Source: Vibrio fluminensis
GTDB lineage: Bacteria > Pseudomonadota > Gammaproteobacteria > Enterobacterales > Vibrionaceae
Length of the DNA: 64,000 bases
Assembly: GCF_015278125.1 (NCBI RefSeq)
Contig: NZ_JADILO010000001.1
Location: forward strand, 186,001-250,000
Reading direction: 5' to 3'
Shown: in pieces, positions 8,315 through 17,552 of the stretch
How positions within the stretch are numbered: position 1 is the stretch's first letter
How the letters are laid out: the number at the start of each line of letters is the position of its first letter
The notes under the pieces: model-generated
What the model saw: the letters and a program-made list of their open reading frames with translations, nothing else
Databases searched by the model: none
Told to the model about the DNA's origin: nothing
Program-made: the position numbers and the translations under genes

Positions 8315-9925
8315 CTAAAGCAAGTGGACAACCGATGGATGGACAGAGCGATACAAAGAGTGATCGAGTGACTTAAGATTGGTGTAAAACATCAAGTTTT
8401 CACACAACATATAAGTCTCCATTGAGGTATCTATATAGAAAGCCTCACTATATGCCTCGCTTGCCCTGTCTAAATCTCCCGTCAATTCGGAATATTTACC
8501 CAGCAATACGTAAGCCATGGCCGAATCTCGCATCTCCATTGCTTGAGTGAGGTGACGGTGCGCCGTATCTAAGTTGTTGTTGAGCATTTCATACAACGCC
8601 AACGCTTCGTAGATTCTCGGCTGAACAGGCTCTACTGCATCAACCAAACTTTCATTTAACTCTTCAATTAGATTGCTCATACGCGGGTAATCTAATTGAA
8701 ATGTGGGTTCGAGTGACTTCTGCGCGTAGTAAGCGATCAACAACTCAGCTTGGACGTAGTTGTTTTGCGGTTCAATCTTCAATGTTTCCTCAAGTAGCGC
8801 CACGCCATGCTGGAACTTATCTAACTCAGAAACATTTAAATAGTGATTAGCTTCGATTAACAACTTCAACGCCTCTGAGCTGTTTGGCAAACCAGCGATG
8901 AGAAGTTGGGATTTTTTCTCTGCGTTCGGCACTTTTAATGCGGTCATTAAGTCAGTCGACACCTGGCGCAACACCGCTTTAAGATGTGGCAGACTCAACG
9001 GATACTGACGACTAAACAAGACTTTTTCTGAAGTATTGTTGATGTACTCGACTTCTAAAAACTGATTGCCGGATTCGTTCGCAACTCGCACAGTGATCGT
9101 CTTTCCGGGAAGATTCCCTGACGTAAACTTCACACGGTCCAATTTAACTCGATAAGGGGTTACCTGAGTGATGTCAGACATCAGTTTTTGCACAATACCG
9201 TCAGCTAATTCTACGCTGTGTGTATCTTGATTAAACTCATCAACGAACTTGAATTCAACCAGATGAGAATCAATCACTTGTGTAATTTGTACATTGGTCT
9301 GTTGGTAAGTAAAAACGGCCACTGCGGCAATCAGCAAACTGACCCAAAGTGCATTCAAACAATTATGTTTGAAACGCTTATTAAGTTTGCTCGATGAATG
9401 CTTGGCGTGCGCGATTTTATTTTGACACACTGCACGTGTGAGGGGCGCTGCAGGAAATGCTATTTCCGACTCGGATTCTAACTCTGATTCTACGTCGTGC
9501 GCATCTTGCTGGCGATTATTTTTCTGTGAGTCCGCTTGGTGGTGTTTCAACGATGAGTGGTGCACTTGATGGGGTGTAGCGTGAGGATGAAACTCCTCAC
9601 TTGGCACGGATTCGACTTGAGCCACCAGCTTATACCCTCGCTTGGGCACAGTGACAACATAGTGAGTCTGCTCTTCTCGTCCATCTTTTAATAGCTTACG
9701 CAGCTCAAAAATAGATTGCGTTACGACTTGGTCGGTAACGATGGCACCATCCCATACATGCTCGATAAGCTCTTCACGACAAAAAACTTCTCCTGCATGT
9801 TCGGCTAAAAAATGCAGCAAGTTTACTAATCTAGGCTCAACCGACACTTCTCTATCTTGGCGATAAAGCTTATTTTCATCAACGCTTAAAATCCAATCGT
9901 CGATCTGAAAATAGATTCCAACCAT
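8315..9925 (-). CDS. cadC: Membrane-bound transcriptional activator CadC
   Basis: A ToxR-like one-component regulator, 536 residues, that activates cadBA at low pH with lysine. Residues 1 to about 105 are an OmpR-type winged helix (VEPRLVNLLHFLAEHAGEVF, then VVTQSIFELRKLLKD and VPKRGYKLVAQV). A variable, Ser/His/Glu-rich linker follows. One transmembrane helix lies near 190-208 (LNALWVSLLIAAVAVFTY). The ~325-residue periplasmic part includes a TPR-like C-terminal half, as in the E. coli sensor. The pH sensor is therefore periplasmic while the DNA-binding domain is cytoplasmic. It lies directly upstream of cadBA on the same strand but has its own terminator. Confidence 0.92.
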   Translation of the reverse strand: MVGIYFQIDDWILSVDENKLYRQDREVSVEPRLVNLLHFLAEHAGEVFCREELIEHVWDGAIVTDQVVTQSIFELRKLLKDGREEQTHYVVTVPKRGYKLVAQVESVPSEEFHPHATPHQVHHSSLKHHQADSQKNNRQQDAHDVESELESESEIAFPAAPLTRAVCQNKIAHAKHSSSKLNKRFKHNCLNALWVSLLIAAVAVFTYQQTNVQITQVIDSHLVEFKFVDEFNQDTHSVELADGIVQKLMSDITQVTPYRVKLDRVKFTSGNLPGKTITVRVANESGNQFLEVEYINNTSEKVLFSRQYPLSLPHLKAVLRQVSTDLMTALKVPNAEKKSQLLIAGLPNSSEALKLLIEANHYLNVSELDKFQHGVALLEETLKIEPQNNYVQAELLIAYYAQKSLEPTFQLDYPRMSNLIEELNESLVDAVEPVQPRIYEALALYEMLNNNLDTAHRHLTQAMEMRDSAMAYVLLGKYSELTGDLDRASEAYSEAFYIDTSMETYMLCENLMFYTNLKSLDHSLYRSVHPSVVHLL

Positions 9926-10232
9926 TCGACACTCTTAATTAGTTGAAACATCTGCCCCCCTAAATAAGGTGGCACAGTTTCTGCGTGTAACCAAAGCGCA
10001 AGAGTATACGCCTGTATAGCAAAACCACCTATCAAAGCGGAACAACAAAAATGCAAACTAAGTTTATTTATCGATGACATCAACCTTGATTTCTCCCACC
10101 TATATTTAGCGTTTATCTTTTTTGAGGTTTTGTCATGTGTGCCGCTAGCCCGACTCACTTGTTAAGTAATTTCATCAAACATTCAAGGTGTTAATTATAA
10201 AGATTTATAACCTTTATTCTTTTATGTCTGGT

Positions 10233-10430
10233 TATACTCAAGTAACCTCAAGCTGCTTGTTCAGCGAGAATTGTTTGGTTTGAAGACAAGGCTACGATTT
10301 GAAGATCTAGTGGTTCTAAATCAAAAATCGTTAACGCAGTATGCGAACCAAACAAACTCGCCCTTCGGGAGCGAGTCACTGCCTCGATTGCTGCGTCAAA
10401 CTACTTGGAAATAGTTCACTATTCCGAGAA
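10233..10430 (+). repeat. Dispersed Vibrio repeat, copy A (right end missing)
   Basis: It begins TATACTCAAGTAACCTCAAG and contains the core GGTTCTAAATCAAAAATCG, then TTAACGCAGTATGCGA and ACTCGCCCTTCGGGAGCG, ending CTTGGAAATAGTTCACTAT. The same blocks occur in the same order in copy B (42085-42351). The right third of copy B, including the closing inverted end, is absent here. The DUF417 gene starts 6 bases after the homology ends, so this copy supplies that gene's upstream region. No transposase is encoded. Confidence 0.85.
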
Positions 10431-10435
10431 CCGCA

Positions 10436-10891
10436 ATGAACGTTCAAAACTCGAAATTAGCGCAAGGTAACGTTGGGTATTACGTTGGTGTCTTTGGGGT
10501 TGCACTCGTGTTAGCGTGGATTGGTATCTATAAATTCACGCCTACAGAAGCAAAACTGATTGAACCTTTGGTCGCCAACCATTTTGCGATGGGATGGTTG
10601 TATAACGTGCTGTCAGTACAAACCGTTTCTAACATCATCGGTGCCACTGAAATTGTTGTCGCTATCGGTTTAATCGTCGGCTTTAAACAACCAAGAGTGG
10701 CCTACTATTCAGGGATAGCTGCGGCGATTATCTTTGTGGCAACGTTGAGCTTTCTGCTTACCACCCCAAATACATGGAAAGTCTCTGACGGGATTTTGAT
10801 TTCAAACTTCTTCTTGGTAAAAGACATCTTGTTCTTGGCGATCGCGATTAGCGTGATTGAGAGAAATAGAGAGCTGAGAGCTGAGAGCTGA
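10436..10891 (+). CDS. DUF417 (YkgB) family membrane protein
   Basis: A 151-residue inner-membrane protein with four hydrophobic helices, recognisable as DUF417/YkgB from VLAWIGIYKFTPTEAKLIEP near the N-terminus, then FAMGWLYNVLS and the C-terminal ISNFFLVKDILFLAI. The family is linked to stress and respiratory conditions in enterobacteria but has no defined reaction. The gene stands alone. No strong ribosome site is seen before the ATG, and the leader lies in dispersed repeat A. The last codons (RELRAES) are encoded within a four-copy heptamer tandem repeat that also contains the stop. Confidence 0.85.
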   Translation: MNVQNSKLAQGNVGYYVGVFGVALVLAWIGIYKFTPTEAKLIEPLVANHFAMGWLYNVLSVQTVSNIIGATEIVVAIGLIVGFKQPRVAYYSGIAAAIIFVATLSFLLTTPNTWKVSDGILISNFFLVKDILFLAIAISVIERNRELRAES

Positions 10892-10898
10892 GAGCTGA
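10871..10898 (+). repeat. Heptamer tandem repeat GAGCTGA x4 across a stop codon
   Basis: Four perfect copies of GAGCTGA. The DUF417 stop TGA (10889-10891) lies in the third copy. Because 7 is not a multiple of 3, gain or loss of a unit would shift the frame and change the C-terminal tail. Confidence 0.95.
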
Positions 10899-10916
10899 GA
10901 AAGTTTTGATTAGCCG

Positions 10917-10945
10917 AAGAGCCTTGTTAAACATGACAGGCTCTT
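10917..10945 (+). terminator. Terminator of the DUF417 gene
   Basis: AAGAGCCT...AGGCTCTT, 8-base-pair stem with a 13-base loop followed by TCTTAACG. The T run is short, so termination strength is uncertain. Confidence 0.65.
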
Positions 10946-11022
10946 TCTTAACGCAACAACCGCGAACGCGACTAACTCAAAGGTCTATTGATTGGAAACG
11001 GCTCGAGAGCCTATATACAAAA

Positions 11023-12405
11023 TTAGGCTTTTTCCAACGGAAATAGCAACTCAATATGCAAACCTCCACCTTTGCGGTTGCGAGCATTGACCTTACCGCC
11101 CATCAGGTGCATCGATTCTTTAACAATGGCCAGACCCAAACCATAACCCCCGGATTTTTTGTCACGAGAAGACTCTATACGCGTAAATGGTTCAAATACC
11201 ATCTTAAGTCGGTTTTCCGAAATACCACGCCCGTTATCTTGCACTACGAGCGCCATATATTGTCGGTTTGCTTCAACTACGCGATAGAAAAACAGGTCAA
11301 TTACCGCCTCATCACCCGCATATTTGATTGAATTTGTGATTAAGTTACGGACACAGCGAACCACCAGCCTTTCATCCGCCAGTACCTGTGTGAGTTCATC
11401 CGCTGACCAAAAATTCAGGGTTTGATTGGCTTTCAGCTCAAGTCGACTCTGTTTTACTTGAGAGTCCGCATAACTTTCTAAACTGACAGGCTTGAGATCC
11501 AATTCATAGCGAGCATTTTCGAGCTGACTGAAGGTGAGAATTTCTGCCACTAGGTTGTCCATCTCCTCGACTTCACGCTCAACACGCTCAACCAGCTCTA
11601 GCCCTTTGTCAGAGACTTTATGTTTAAGAAGGTGCAGCGCGAGATTTTGCCTCGCCAGTGGTGTACGTAATTCATGAGAAACATCGCGGATTAAACGTTT
11701 CTGTTTCTCAGCCAATGAATGGATCTGACGACTCATTTCATCGAAGTCGCGCGCCAATTCATTAAACTCTTTGGTCGAGGATTGCAGCTCCGACACCACA
11801 CTGACTTTAAAATCACCTTGCGCAAGGCGATGACTCGCTTCTCGCAGTCGATTTAGTGGTTGCTGCAGCTTACGGGCAAGGATAAGAGAAAATAACGTCA
11901 AGATGGCCAGAGCGATAACTACTTTGCTTGCGTTTAAATAGTTAATAAAGCGGTGTGCAGGGTGGAGTTCAGAGGGTAATTGAACGACGAGTGTATTTTT
12001 GTTACCCAAAGGGATCCCAATTAATGGTTTGCTCACCCGCTCTCCAAGATTAGCGCCTAACTCCCGCAGAAATTTGAGCTTAAATTCGAAGTGTGGGTGC
12101 ATATCTCGGTGTGTCAGAGGTTTGCTATTTTTATCAAGGACAAAGAGGTAATAAGGTTGGGCATTTTCCCAATCAGCCAACTCATCCATATCACCATCGT
12201 CAATCATCACATTAGCTTGATAGGCGAGATCACGCATTTGCGCCTTGACGGGTTCAGGCAACACTAGCATTGTACGAATCAACGCCTGCTCGGTCACGGT
12301 CTGAAGTAGCAAAATACATAGAACAACACCTGACATATAACTAAAAAGCTCAAATGCCAAGTTATGTTTATTGCGACCAATTAACGTAGATATTGCCCTT
12401 GTCAC
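11023..12405 (-). CDS. CpxA-like sensor histidine kinase
   Basis: A 460-residue inner-membrane sensor kinase. The first helix is at about 18-40, a periplasmic sensor domain spans about 45-155, and the second helix is at about 160-178. A HAMP domain follows (QQPLNRLREASHRLAQGDF). The phospho-acceptor His244 lies in RDVSHELRTPLARQ. The ATPase domain has the N box NLITNSIKYA, the G1 box VQDNGRGIS, the F box FEPFTR and the G2 box GYGLGLAIV. Architecture and motifs are closest to CpxA, but this looks like a paralogue, as it is not beside cpxP. Its start is one base from the regulator's stop, so the pair is co-translated. The neighbouring TAXI transporter may be its target. Confidence 0.9.
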   Translation of the reverse strand: MTRAISTLIGRNKHNLAFELFSYMSGVVLCILLLQTVTEQALIRTMLVLPEPVKAQMRDLAYQANVMIDDGDMDELADWENAQPYYLFVLDKNSKPLTHRDMHPHFEFKLKFLRELGANLGERVSKPLIGIPLGNKNTLVVQLPSELHPAHRFINYLNASKVVIALAILTLFSLILARKLQQPLNRLREASHRLAQGDFKVSVVSELQSSTKEFNELARDFDEMSRQIHSLAEKQKRLIRDVSHELRTPLARQNLALHLLKHKVSDKGLELVERVEREVEEMDNLVAEILTFSQLENARYELDLKPVSLESYADSQVKQSRLELKANQTLNFWSADELTQVLADERLVVRCVRNLITNSIKYAGDEAVIDLFFYRVVEANRQYMALVVQDNGRGISENRLKMVFEPFTRIESSRDKKSGGYGLGLAIVKESMHLMGGKVNARNRKGGGLHIELLFPLEKA

Positions 12406-12406
12406 A

Positions 12407-13075
12407 CTAACAATCTCTTACGCTTGCAACAAAACTGTATCCTTTCCCACGCACCGTTTTGATATGCTGCTTTGACATACCCGCCTCCACTAACTTACGG
12501 CGTAAGTTACTGATATGCATATCTAGGTTACGGTCAAATGGGCTAAGTTCTTTTTTTAGAACTTCAATTTGTAGTTCAGCCTTCGAAATTACAATGCCTT
12601 CATTGCGCACTAAATAGTTGAGCAAGTCTGCCTCGGTACCAGTAAACGGTAACCCGGAAATTGCATCCCCAAAACTTCCATCAGCTAGAGCACTATTTTG
12701 ACGCTGCTTTTCCAACCCAACGCGACGGAAAATCGCTTTAATACGAGTCAATAACTCTGGCACTTTAAATGGCTTGGCAACGTATTGATCAGCACCTGCT
12801 TGGTAACCATCGAGCATGGATGTTTCATCATTAAGTGCTGTCAGCATTAAAATCGGTGTAGCAAAACGCTGGCAAATACGACGCGCGACCTGTAAGCCAC
12901 TCAATTTCGGTAGCATCACGTCTAACAATACTAAGTCGACAGAGTTCTTTTCGATATATTGCAGCGCACTTTCACCACAATGCACGCACGTTACGTGGTA
13001 ACCCTCAACAGTAAGAACTTCAGAGATAAGCTCACACAGCTCTAAATCATCATCAACAACTAGGATCTTAGACAT
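12407..13075 (-). CDS. CpxR/OmpR-family response regulator
   Basis: A 222-residue DNA-binding regulator. The receiver domain has the acidic pocket Asp8-Asp10, phospho-acceptor Asp52 (VLLDVMLPKLSG) and Lys101 (VAKPFK). The winged-helix output domain occupies about 135-220. SPFDRNLDMHISNLRRKL closely matches E. coli CpxR in the recognition helix region. It is the first gene of the kinase pair and is transcribed away from the TAXI transporter operon's 3' end. The hairpin at 13211 separates it from the transporter genes, so it has its own promoter in 13076-13210. Confidence 0.92.
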   Translation of the reverse strand: MSKILVVDDDLELCELISEVLTVEGYHVTCVHCGESALQYIEKNSVDLVLLDVMLPKLSGLQVARRICQRFATPILMLTALNDETSMLDGYQAGADQYVAKPFKVPELLTRIKAIFRRVGLEKQRQNSALADGSFGDAISGLPFTGTEADLLNYLVRNEGIVISKAELQIEVLKKELSPFDRNLDMHISNLRRKLVEAGMSKQHIKTVRGKGYSFVASVRDC

Positions 13076-13210
13076 TTTTATTCGCAGCCAACAAAGTAGG
13101 CGCTGATTCTAAATCGCAATTATTATCAGTACAAGCAAGAGTGACAAATTACTTAGTAATCATTTATGACGTCTATTCTTCTGCAAAACACATCAATAGA
13201 AAACCGAGAC

Positions 13211-13237
13211 AAAAATGCCCAGAAATCTCTGGGCATT
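13211..13237 (-). terminator. Terminator of the TAXI-TRAP operon
   Basis: AATGCCCAGA-AATC-TCTGGGCATT, a perfect 10-base-pair stem followed by TTTTTG on the minus strand, just past the permease stop. Confidence 0.9.
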
Positions 13238-13262
13238 GACAGCATATTGTCTAATCATTCAA

Positions 13263-15866
13263 CTAAGCTGAAGACCCCTCTCTCACGTCAAGATCAGACT
13301 CTTTATTTAAGCGTCTACGTTGCATCAGAACCACTAAACCAAATAAAAGCAATGCAGGAATCCACATCCATTCTTTCGCAAAACGCTCCACTGGTACGCG
13401 AACATCGACGATTTGCTGATCAAACTGCAAACCTGCCGCTTCTGCAGGGCTAGCAAAACCAACCACGTCAATTAAGGTGTCTTGACCTTGCTGGTAAGTG
13501 GCAATACCTAGAGCATCTAACCTATCCTGCCCAGTCTCACCAGCGGGCACTTCAAACAACACCGAGAAGTCACGTATCTTGCCGACACTGTCTTCACCAC
13601 TAATTCGCATGCGTACAACGCTGCCTTCCTCAAGCGTGCTCAGTGTCTGCGCGAGCTCCGCAGGCTGACTGGATTGATAAGGCTCAACCACTTGGTCAAC
13701 CCAGTAGCCTGGTCTAAACAACGTAAAGGCGACCAATAACAGCAGCACGCCTTCGTACCATTTATTGCGGGTGAGGAACCAACCCTGAGTGGCGGCTGCG
13801 AAGATCAACATTGCAATGGTCGATACCACAAATATCGCGATACCGTGTGCCCAATCCACATCAATCAACAATAGATCGGTGTTAAAGATAAATAAAAATG
13901 GTAATGCTGCGGTACGTAAGCTGTAATAAAACGCGGTTAAACCCGTTTTAATTGGGTCACCTTTTGAAACCGCAGCAGCAGCAAATGAAGCTAAGCCAAC
14001 TGGCGGTGTCACATCAGCCATAATACCAAAGTAAAACACAAATAGGTGCACCGCGATTAATGGCACGATCAAACCATGCTGCTCACCTAAGGTAACAATT
14101 ACCGGTGCCAGCAAACTTGAAACCACAATATAGTTTGCGGTGGTAGGCAAACCCATGCCAAGGATAAGGCTAAGCAGTGCCGTCAAAAGCAGCATGAGTA
14201 CTAGATTGCCCATTGAGAGGATCTCAACCAGATCCGCCAGCACCAATCCAACCCCAGTTTGCGATACCGCACCGACGATAATCCCTGCCGTCGCCGTCGC
14301 AATACCGATGCCAATCATGTTACGCGCACCAGCCACTAAACCTTCACGTAAATCAATTACACCCTCTTTGGCGCTGCCGTAATTGTGCTTACCATCTTTG
14401 CGCAGCCAATTTAATAGCGGACGCTGAGTCAGGACGATAACGACCAGAATGACCGATCCCCAAAATGCTGATAGCCCAGGAGATAGGCGCTCAACCATCA
14501 AACACCACACCAATACCACTACAGGTAGCAAGTAATGTAAGCCAGACAACAGTACTTGACGGGTATTTGGTAATTGATCCAGCGGCTTATCTGGGTCTTC
14601 CTCTGGCAAAGGCTCATTGCTCGCTGCAATTTTTAGTAAACCAAGGTAGGTAAAGGCAAGCAGCAGTCCAACACCTTGCAAGGTGTAATCACCAAACATA
14701 GGCTTTAACCAACCTAAACCATAATAGACCACCAGCGAAATACCACTGACTAAGGCAACCCCAAAGGCAAAGCCAATTAAACGGGTCAGCCAAGGCTTGG
14801 ACTTAGCGGTATCAAGTGGCTCCATTCCCAGTTTTAACGCTTCTAGATGCACAATATAAAGTAGCGCGATATAAGAGATAGCAGCTGGCAAAAACGCATG
14901 CTTGATGATTTCCACATACGGAATACCTACGTATTCCACCATCAAGAACGCCGCAGCCCCCATCACCGGCGGCATGATTTGCCCGTTAACCGAAGACGCC
15001 ACTTCAACTGCGCCGGCTTTTTCAGAGCTAAAGCCGACTTTACGCATCATTGGGATGGTAAAGGTACCAGTGGTCACGACATTGGCAATTGATGAACCTG
15101 AGATGAGACCCGTTAAACCTGAAGCCACCACTGCCGCTTTAGCGGGACCACCTCGCAAGTGCCCCAACATACTAAACGCCAGTTGAATGAAATAATGCCC
15201 TGCCCCCGCTCTTTCGAGTAACGCGCCAAACAAGACAAACAAGAATACAAAACTGGTTGATACCCCAAGCGCGATACCAAACACACCTTCAGTGGTGATC
15301 CATTGGTGATTGGCAAGCGCATCAAGTTGAACGCCACGATGCGACAGCAGCCCGGGCATCCATGGACCAGCTAAGCTGTAACCAATAAACACTAAAGCAA
15401 TCAATGGTAATGCAGGGCCTAACACGCGGCGCGCCGCTTCAAGCAATAGCGGCAGACCAATTAACGCAGTGGCAAAATCGCCAGTGGTCAGAATACCAGG
15501 TCGTGTCGCCAACTCTTCATACAGTACGAATAAATAGAGTGATGAAGCACAAGCAATCAAACCAAACATTAAATCCGTAACGGGCACGCGATCACGTGGA
15601 GAACGTTTAAAGGCAGGAAAAACCAAAAACGCCAGTAGCAGCGCAAAGCCTAAATGAATCGCTCTAGTTTCTGTATCATTCATGACGCCAAAACCGATCA
15701 TAAACGGCAAGGGCGATGCGATCCAAAGTTGAAATAGTGACCAAAACAGCGCAAGTAGAGCAATAGATTTTTCCATCACACCACTAGGTAAACGAGCGCC
15801 AACATCCTGAGCGATCAACTCTTCAGCCGACGTCGGAGCTGCGTTTGCAGACATCGGTTTATCCAT
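13263..15866 (-). CDS. TRAP transporter fused 4TM/12TM permease (TAXI type) with DUF3394 tail
   Basis: An inner-membrane permease of 867 residues in which the small (DctQ) and large (DctM) TRAP subunits are fused. The N-terminal helices cover about 30-170. The DctM core holds GLTGLISGSSIANVVTTGTF and GLPTTANYIVVSSLLAPVIV, the two re-entrant hairpin motifs of TRAP permeases. The last ~200 residues include a hydrophilic segment (730-830) and closing helices typical of DUF3394-tailed permeases. It uses a sodium gradient to import a small organic acid or amino acid delivered by the TAXI receptor. The substrate is not readable. Two starts are possible: 15866, or the Met four codons later, which has GGAT upstream. 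Confidence 0.92.
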   Translation of the reverse strand: MDKPMSANAAPTSAEELIAQDVGARLPSGVMEKSIALLALFWSLFQLWIASPLPFMIGFGVMNDTETRAIHLGFALLLAFLVFPAFKRSPRDRVPVTDLMFGLIACASSLYLFVLYEELATRPGILTTGDFATALIGLPLLLEAARRVLGPALPLIALVFIGYSLAGPWMPGLLSHRGVQLDALANHQWITTEGVFGIALGVSTSFVFLFVLFGALLERAGAGHYFIQLAFSMLGHLRGGPAKAAVVASGLTGLISGSSIANVVTTGTFTIPMMRKVGFSSEKAGAVEVASSVNGQIMPPVMGAAAFLMVEYVGIPYVEIIKHAFLPAAISYIALLYIVHLEALKLGMEPLDTAKSKPWLTRLIGFAFGVALVSGISLVVYYGLGWLKPMFGDYTLQGVGLLLAFTYLGLLKIAASNEPLPEEDPDKPLDQLPNTRQVLLSGLHYLLPVVVLVWCLMVERLSPGLSAFWGSVILVVIVLTQRPLLNWLRKDGKHNYGSAKEGVIDLREGLVAGARNMIGIGIATATAGIIVGAVSQTGVGLVLADLVEILSMGNLVLMLLLTALLSLILGMGLPTTANYIVVSSLLAPVIVTLGEQHGLIVPLIAVHLFVFYFGIMADVTPPVGLASFAAAAVSKGDPIKTGLTAFYYSLRTAALPFLFIFNTDLLLIDVDWAHGIAIFVVSTIAMLIFAAATQGWFLTRNKWYEGVLLLLVAFTLFRPGYWVDQVVEPYQSSQPAELAQTLSTLEEGSVVRMRISGEDSVGKIRDFSVLFEVPAGETGQDRLDALGIATYQQGQDTLIDVVGFASPAEAAGLQFDQQIVDVRVPVERFAKEWMWIPALLLFGLVVLMQRRRLNKESDLDVREGSSA

Positions 15867-15969
15867 AATAAATCTCGTATAAAAAGCTAAGCCCTACCGA
15901 TGAAATACCAATCAAAATCAGTACTTGGGACCCTTGTAGGGCTTAGAAGCAAAGGGAAATCTAATTTTG

Positions 15970-15994
15970 AAGGAAGCCACCATCGAGCTTCCTT
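15970..15994 (-). other. Intercistronic hairpin between TAXI receptor and permease
   Basis: AAGGAAGC-CACCATCGA-GCTTCCTT, an 8-base-pair stem with no T run. It sits in the gap between the receptor stop and the permease. It probably stabilises the upstream message, giving more binding protein than permease; this is inference. Confidence 0.6.
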
Positions 15995-16022
15995 AGTTAA
16001 TAGCTATAAATTGGTAGGATGA

Positions 16023-16994
16023 TTACATCCAGCCGCGCTCTTTGTAGTAGCGAACTGCACCTTCATGTAACGGCGCAGACAAGCCCACTTTAATCATTTC
16101 ACTCTCTTGAAGATCTTTAAATGCCGGATGTAAACGCTTAAAGCGATCGACATTATCAAACACTGATTTCACTAGTTGATACACAAGTTCTGGATCAGTC
16201 TCAGCTGTAGTAGAAAGTACAGCCTTACCACCAATTGACGGGGTGTCATCAGGGTTGCCGCGATACATACCTCCAGGGATTACCGCTTTGGTGAAGTACG
16301 CTTTGTCGGCGAGAAGCTTGTCAATTTCAGGACCGGTTACTGCCACAAGAACCGCATCTGTCGTCGTCGATGCTTCTTGAATCGCACCATTTGGGTGACC
16401 AACAAAGTAGCTCATTGCGTCAATGTTATTATCACTCATTGCTGAAGCTTGTTCTGCAGGCTTAAGATCAGAAACTAGACTGAATACTGAAGGTTCCCAG
16501 CCTTTCTCAGCCATAATTTGTTCGAAAGTGTCACGCTGACCCGAGCCCGGGTTACCAATGTTAACTCGCTTGCCTTGAAGCTGTTCAAAATGGGTTACGT
16601 TGGCATCTTTGCGAGCCAAAATGGTAAACACTTCACTTTGCAACGAGAATACTGCGCGGATATCTTCCATTGGCTGGCTATTTTGGAATGGGGCTACGCC
16701 GTTCATCGCCTTGAACTGGTGATCTGACTGCATAATACCGAAATTATACTCACCACTACGCAGCCCGTTCACGTTAGCAACACCACCACCACTTGCCGGC
16801 GCATTACACTTAATACCATGCTCTTCACCACCTCGGTTAACAAAGCGACAGATAGATTGTCCAGCAACATAATAGACGCCCGTTTGACCACCGGTACCGA
16901 TAGTGACAAATTGTTCTGATGCTATAACATTCTCACTAAAAGAGAATCCACCTAAAGCCACAGAAATCACAGAGACAAGTGCTAATCCTTTCAT
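16023..16994 (-). CDS. TAXI-family TRAP solute-binding protein
   Basis: A 323-residue periplasmic receptor. The signal peptide is about residues 1-25 (MKGLALVSVISVALGGFSF, cleavage near VIASEQ). The mature protein opens VTIGTGGQTGVYYVAGQSIC, the diagnostic TAXI signature, followed by GIKCNAPASGGGVANVNGLR and FGIMQSDHQF. It captures the substrate and hands it to the fused permease encoded downstream. Start support: AAGGA about 8 bases before the ATG. Known TAXI ligands in Vibrio and relatives include glutamate and related dicarboxylates, but that does not fix this one. It is first in its operon, with a 558-base promoter region shared with the divergent phosphodiesterase gene. Confidence 0.93.
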   Translation of the reverse strand: MKGLALVSVISVALGGFSFSENVIASEQFVTIGTGGQTGVYYVAGQSICRFVNRGGEEHGIKCNAPASGGGVANVNGLRSGEYNFGIMQSDHQFKAMNGVAPFQNSQPMEDIRAVFSLQSEVFTILARKDANVTHFEQLQGKRVNIGNPGSGQRDTFEQIMAEKGWEPSVFSLVSDLKPAEQASAMSDNNIDAMSYFVGHPNGAIQEASTTTDAVLVAVTGPEIDKLLADKAYFTKAVIPGGMYRGNPDDTPSIGGKAVLSTTAETDPELVYQLVKSVFDNVDRFKRLHPAFKDLQESEMIKVGLSAPLHEGAVRYYKERGWM

Positions 16995-17157
16995 TTAACA
17001 ATTCCTTATAATTTCCCAAAACCAAACATTGAATAGAATTTTCGTCCAAAAAATAACTCATTTCACAACAAATCATCGTTAAAACCCGACAGGACGGCAT
17101 ACTAGCAACAAAACAGTTTGGGAAGACCACTCAAAAATAAGGTCTAAACTGCATAAA

Positions 17158-17218
17158 TATGTCATCAACTTTTTATTTACTGATGGACACACAGCAATTT
17201 TTCTACCTATGTCATCAA
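17158..17218. promoter_or_regulatory. Direct repeats TATGTCATCAA, 50 bases apart, upstream of the TAXI operon
   Basis: The 11-mer TATGTCATCAA occurs at 17158-17168 and 17208-17218, start to start exactly 50 bases, about five helical turns. They lie 164-224 bases before the TAXI receptor start. They could be paired sites for a regulator such as the adjacent CpxR-like protein. The rest of 16995-17552 shows no gene. Confidence 0.45.
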
Positions 17219-17552
17219 AAAAATTTACATGCAGATGCCTTATTTCGTAAGAAACAATTCTTTCACTTTCTCAATATTCGAGAATGCGGGTGAAATTCTA
17301 ATTTTAGAAAATGCTGATATTAATAGTTAACTTTTCACTAACACCTTGTTTTATCGAAGATTGATAACTGGACATGAACCGTTCTTGTAGCGAGTGCATC
17401 GCTGTTGACGCAATTCTGATTATTCTCATCCTACGAGACAATATGAGGCGATTTCTTGAAATCTGCAGTTTCCAGTTGCCGGTTGATATCGCTAAAATGG
17501 TGTACAAATAGCTACCCGCTTTAACTGGGTATCAGAATCTAGAGGAATATTA

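Noticed and set aside
9886..10077. Small hydrophobic frame (63 codons from an ATG at 10077) upstream of and overlapping the cadC start
   Set aside because: It has a plausible hydrophobic stretch but AAGG lies too close to the ATG, it overlaps cadC out of frame by 40 bases, and no family is recognisable. Left out as unsupported.
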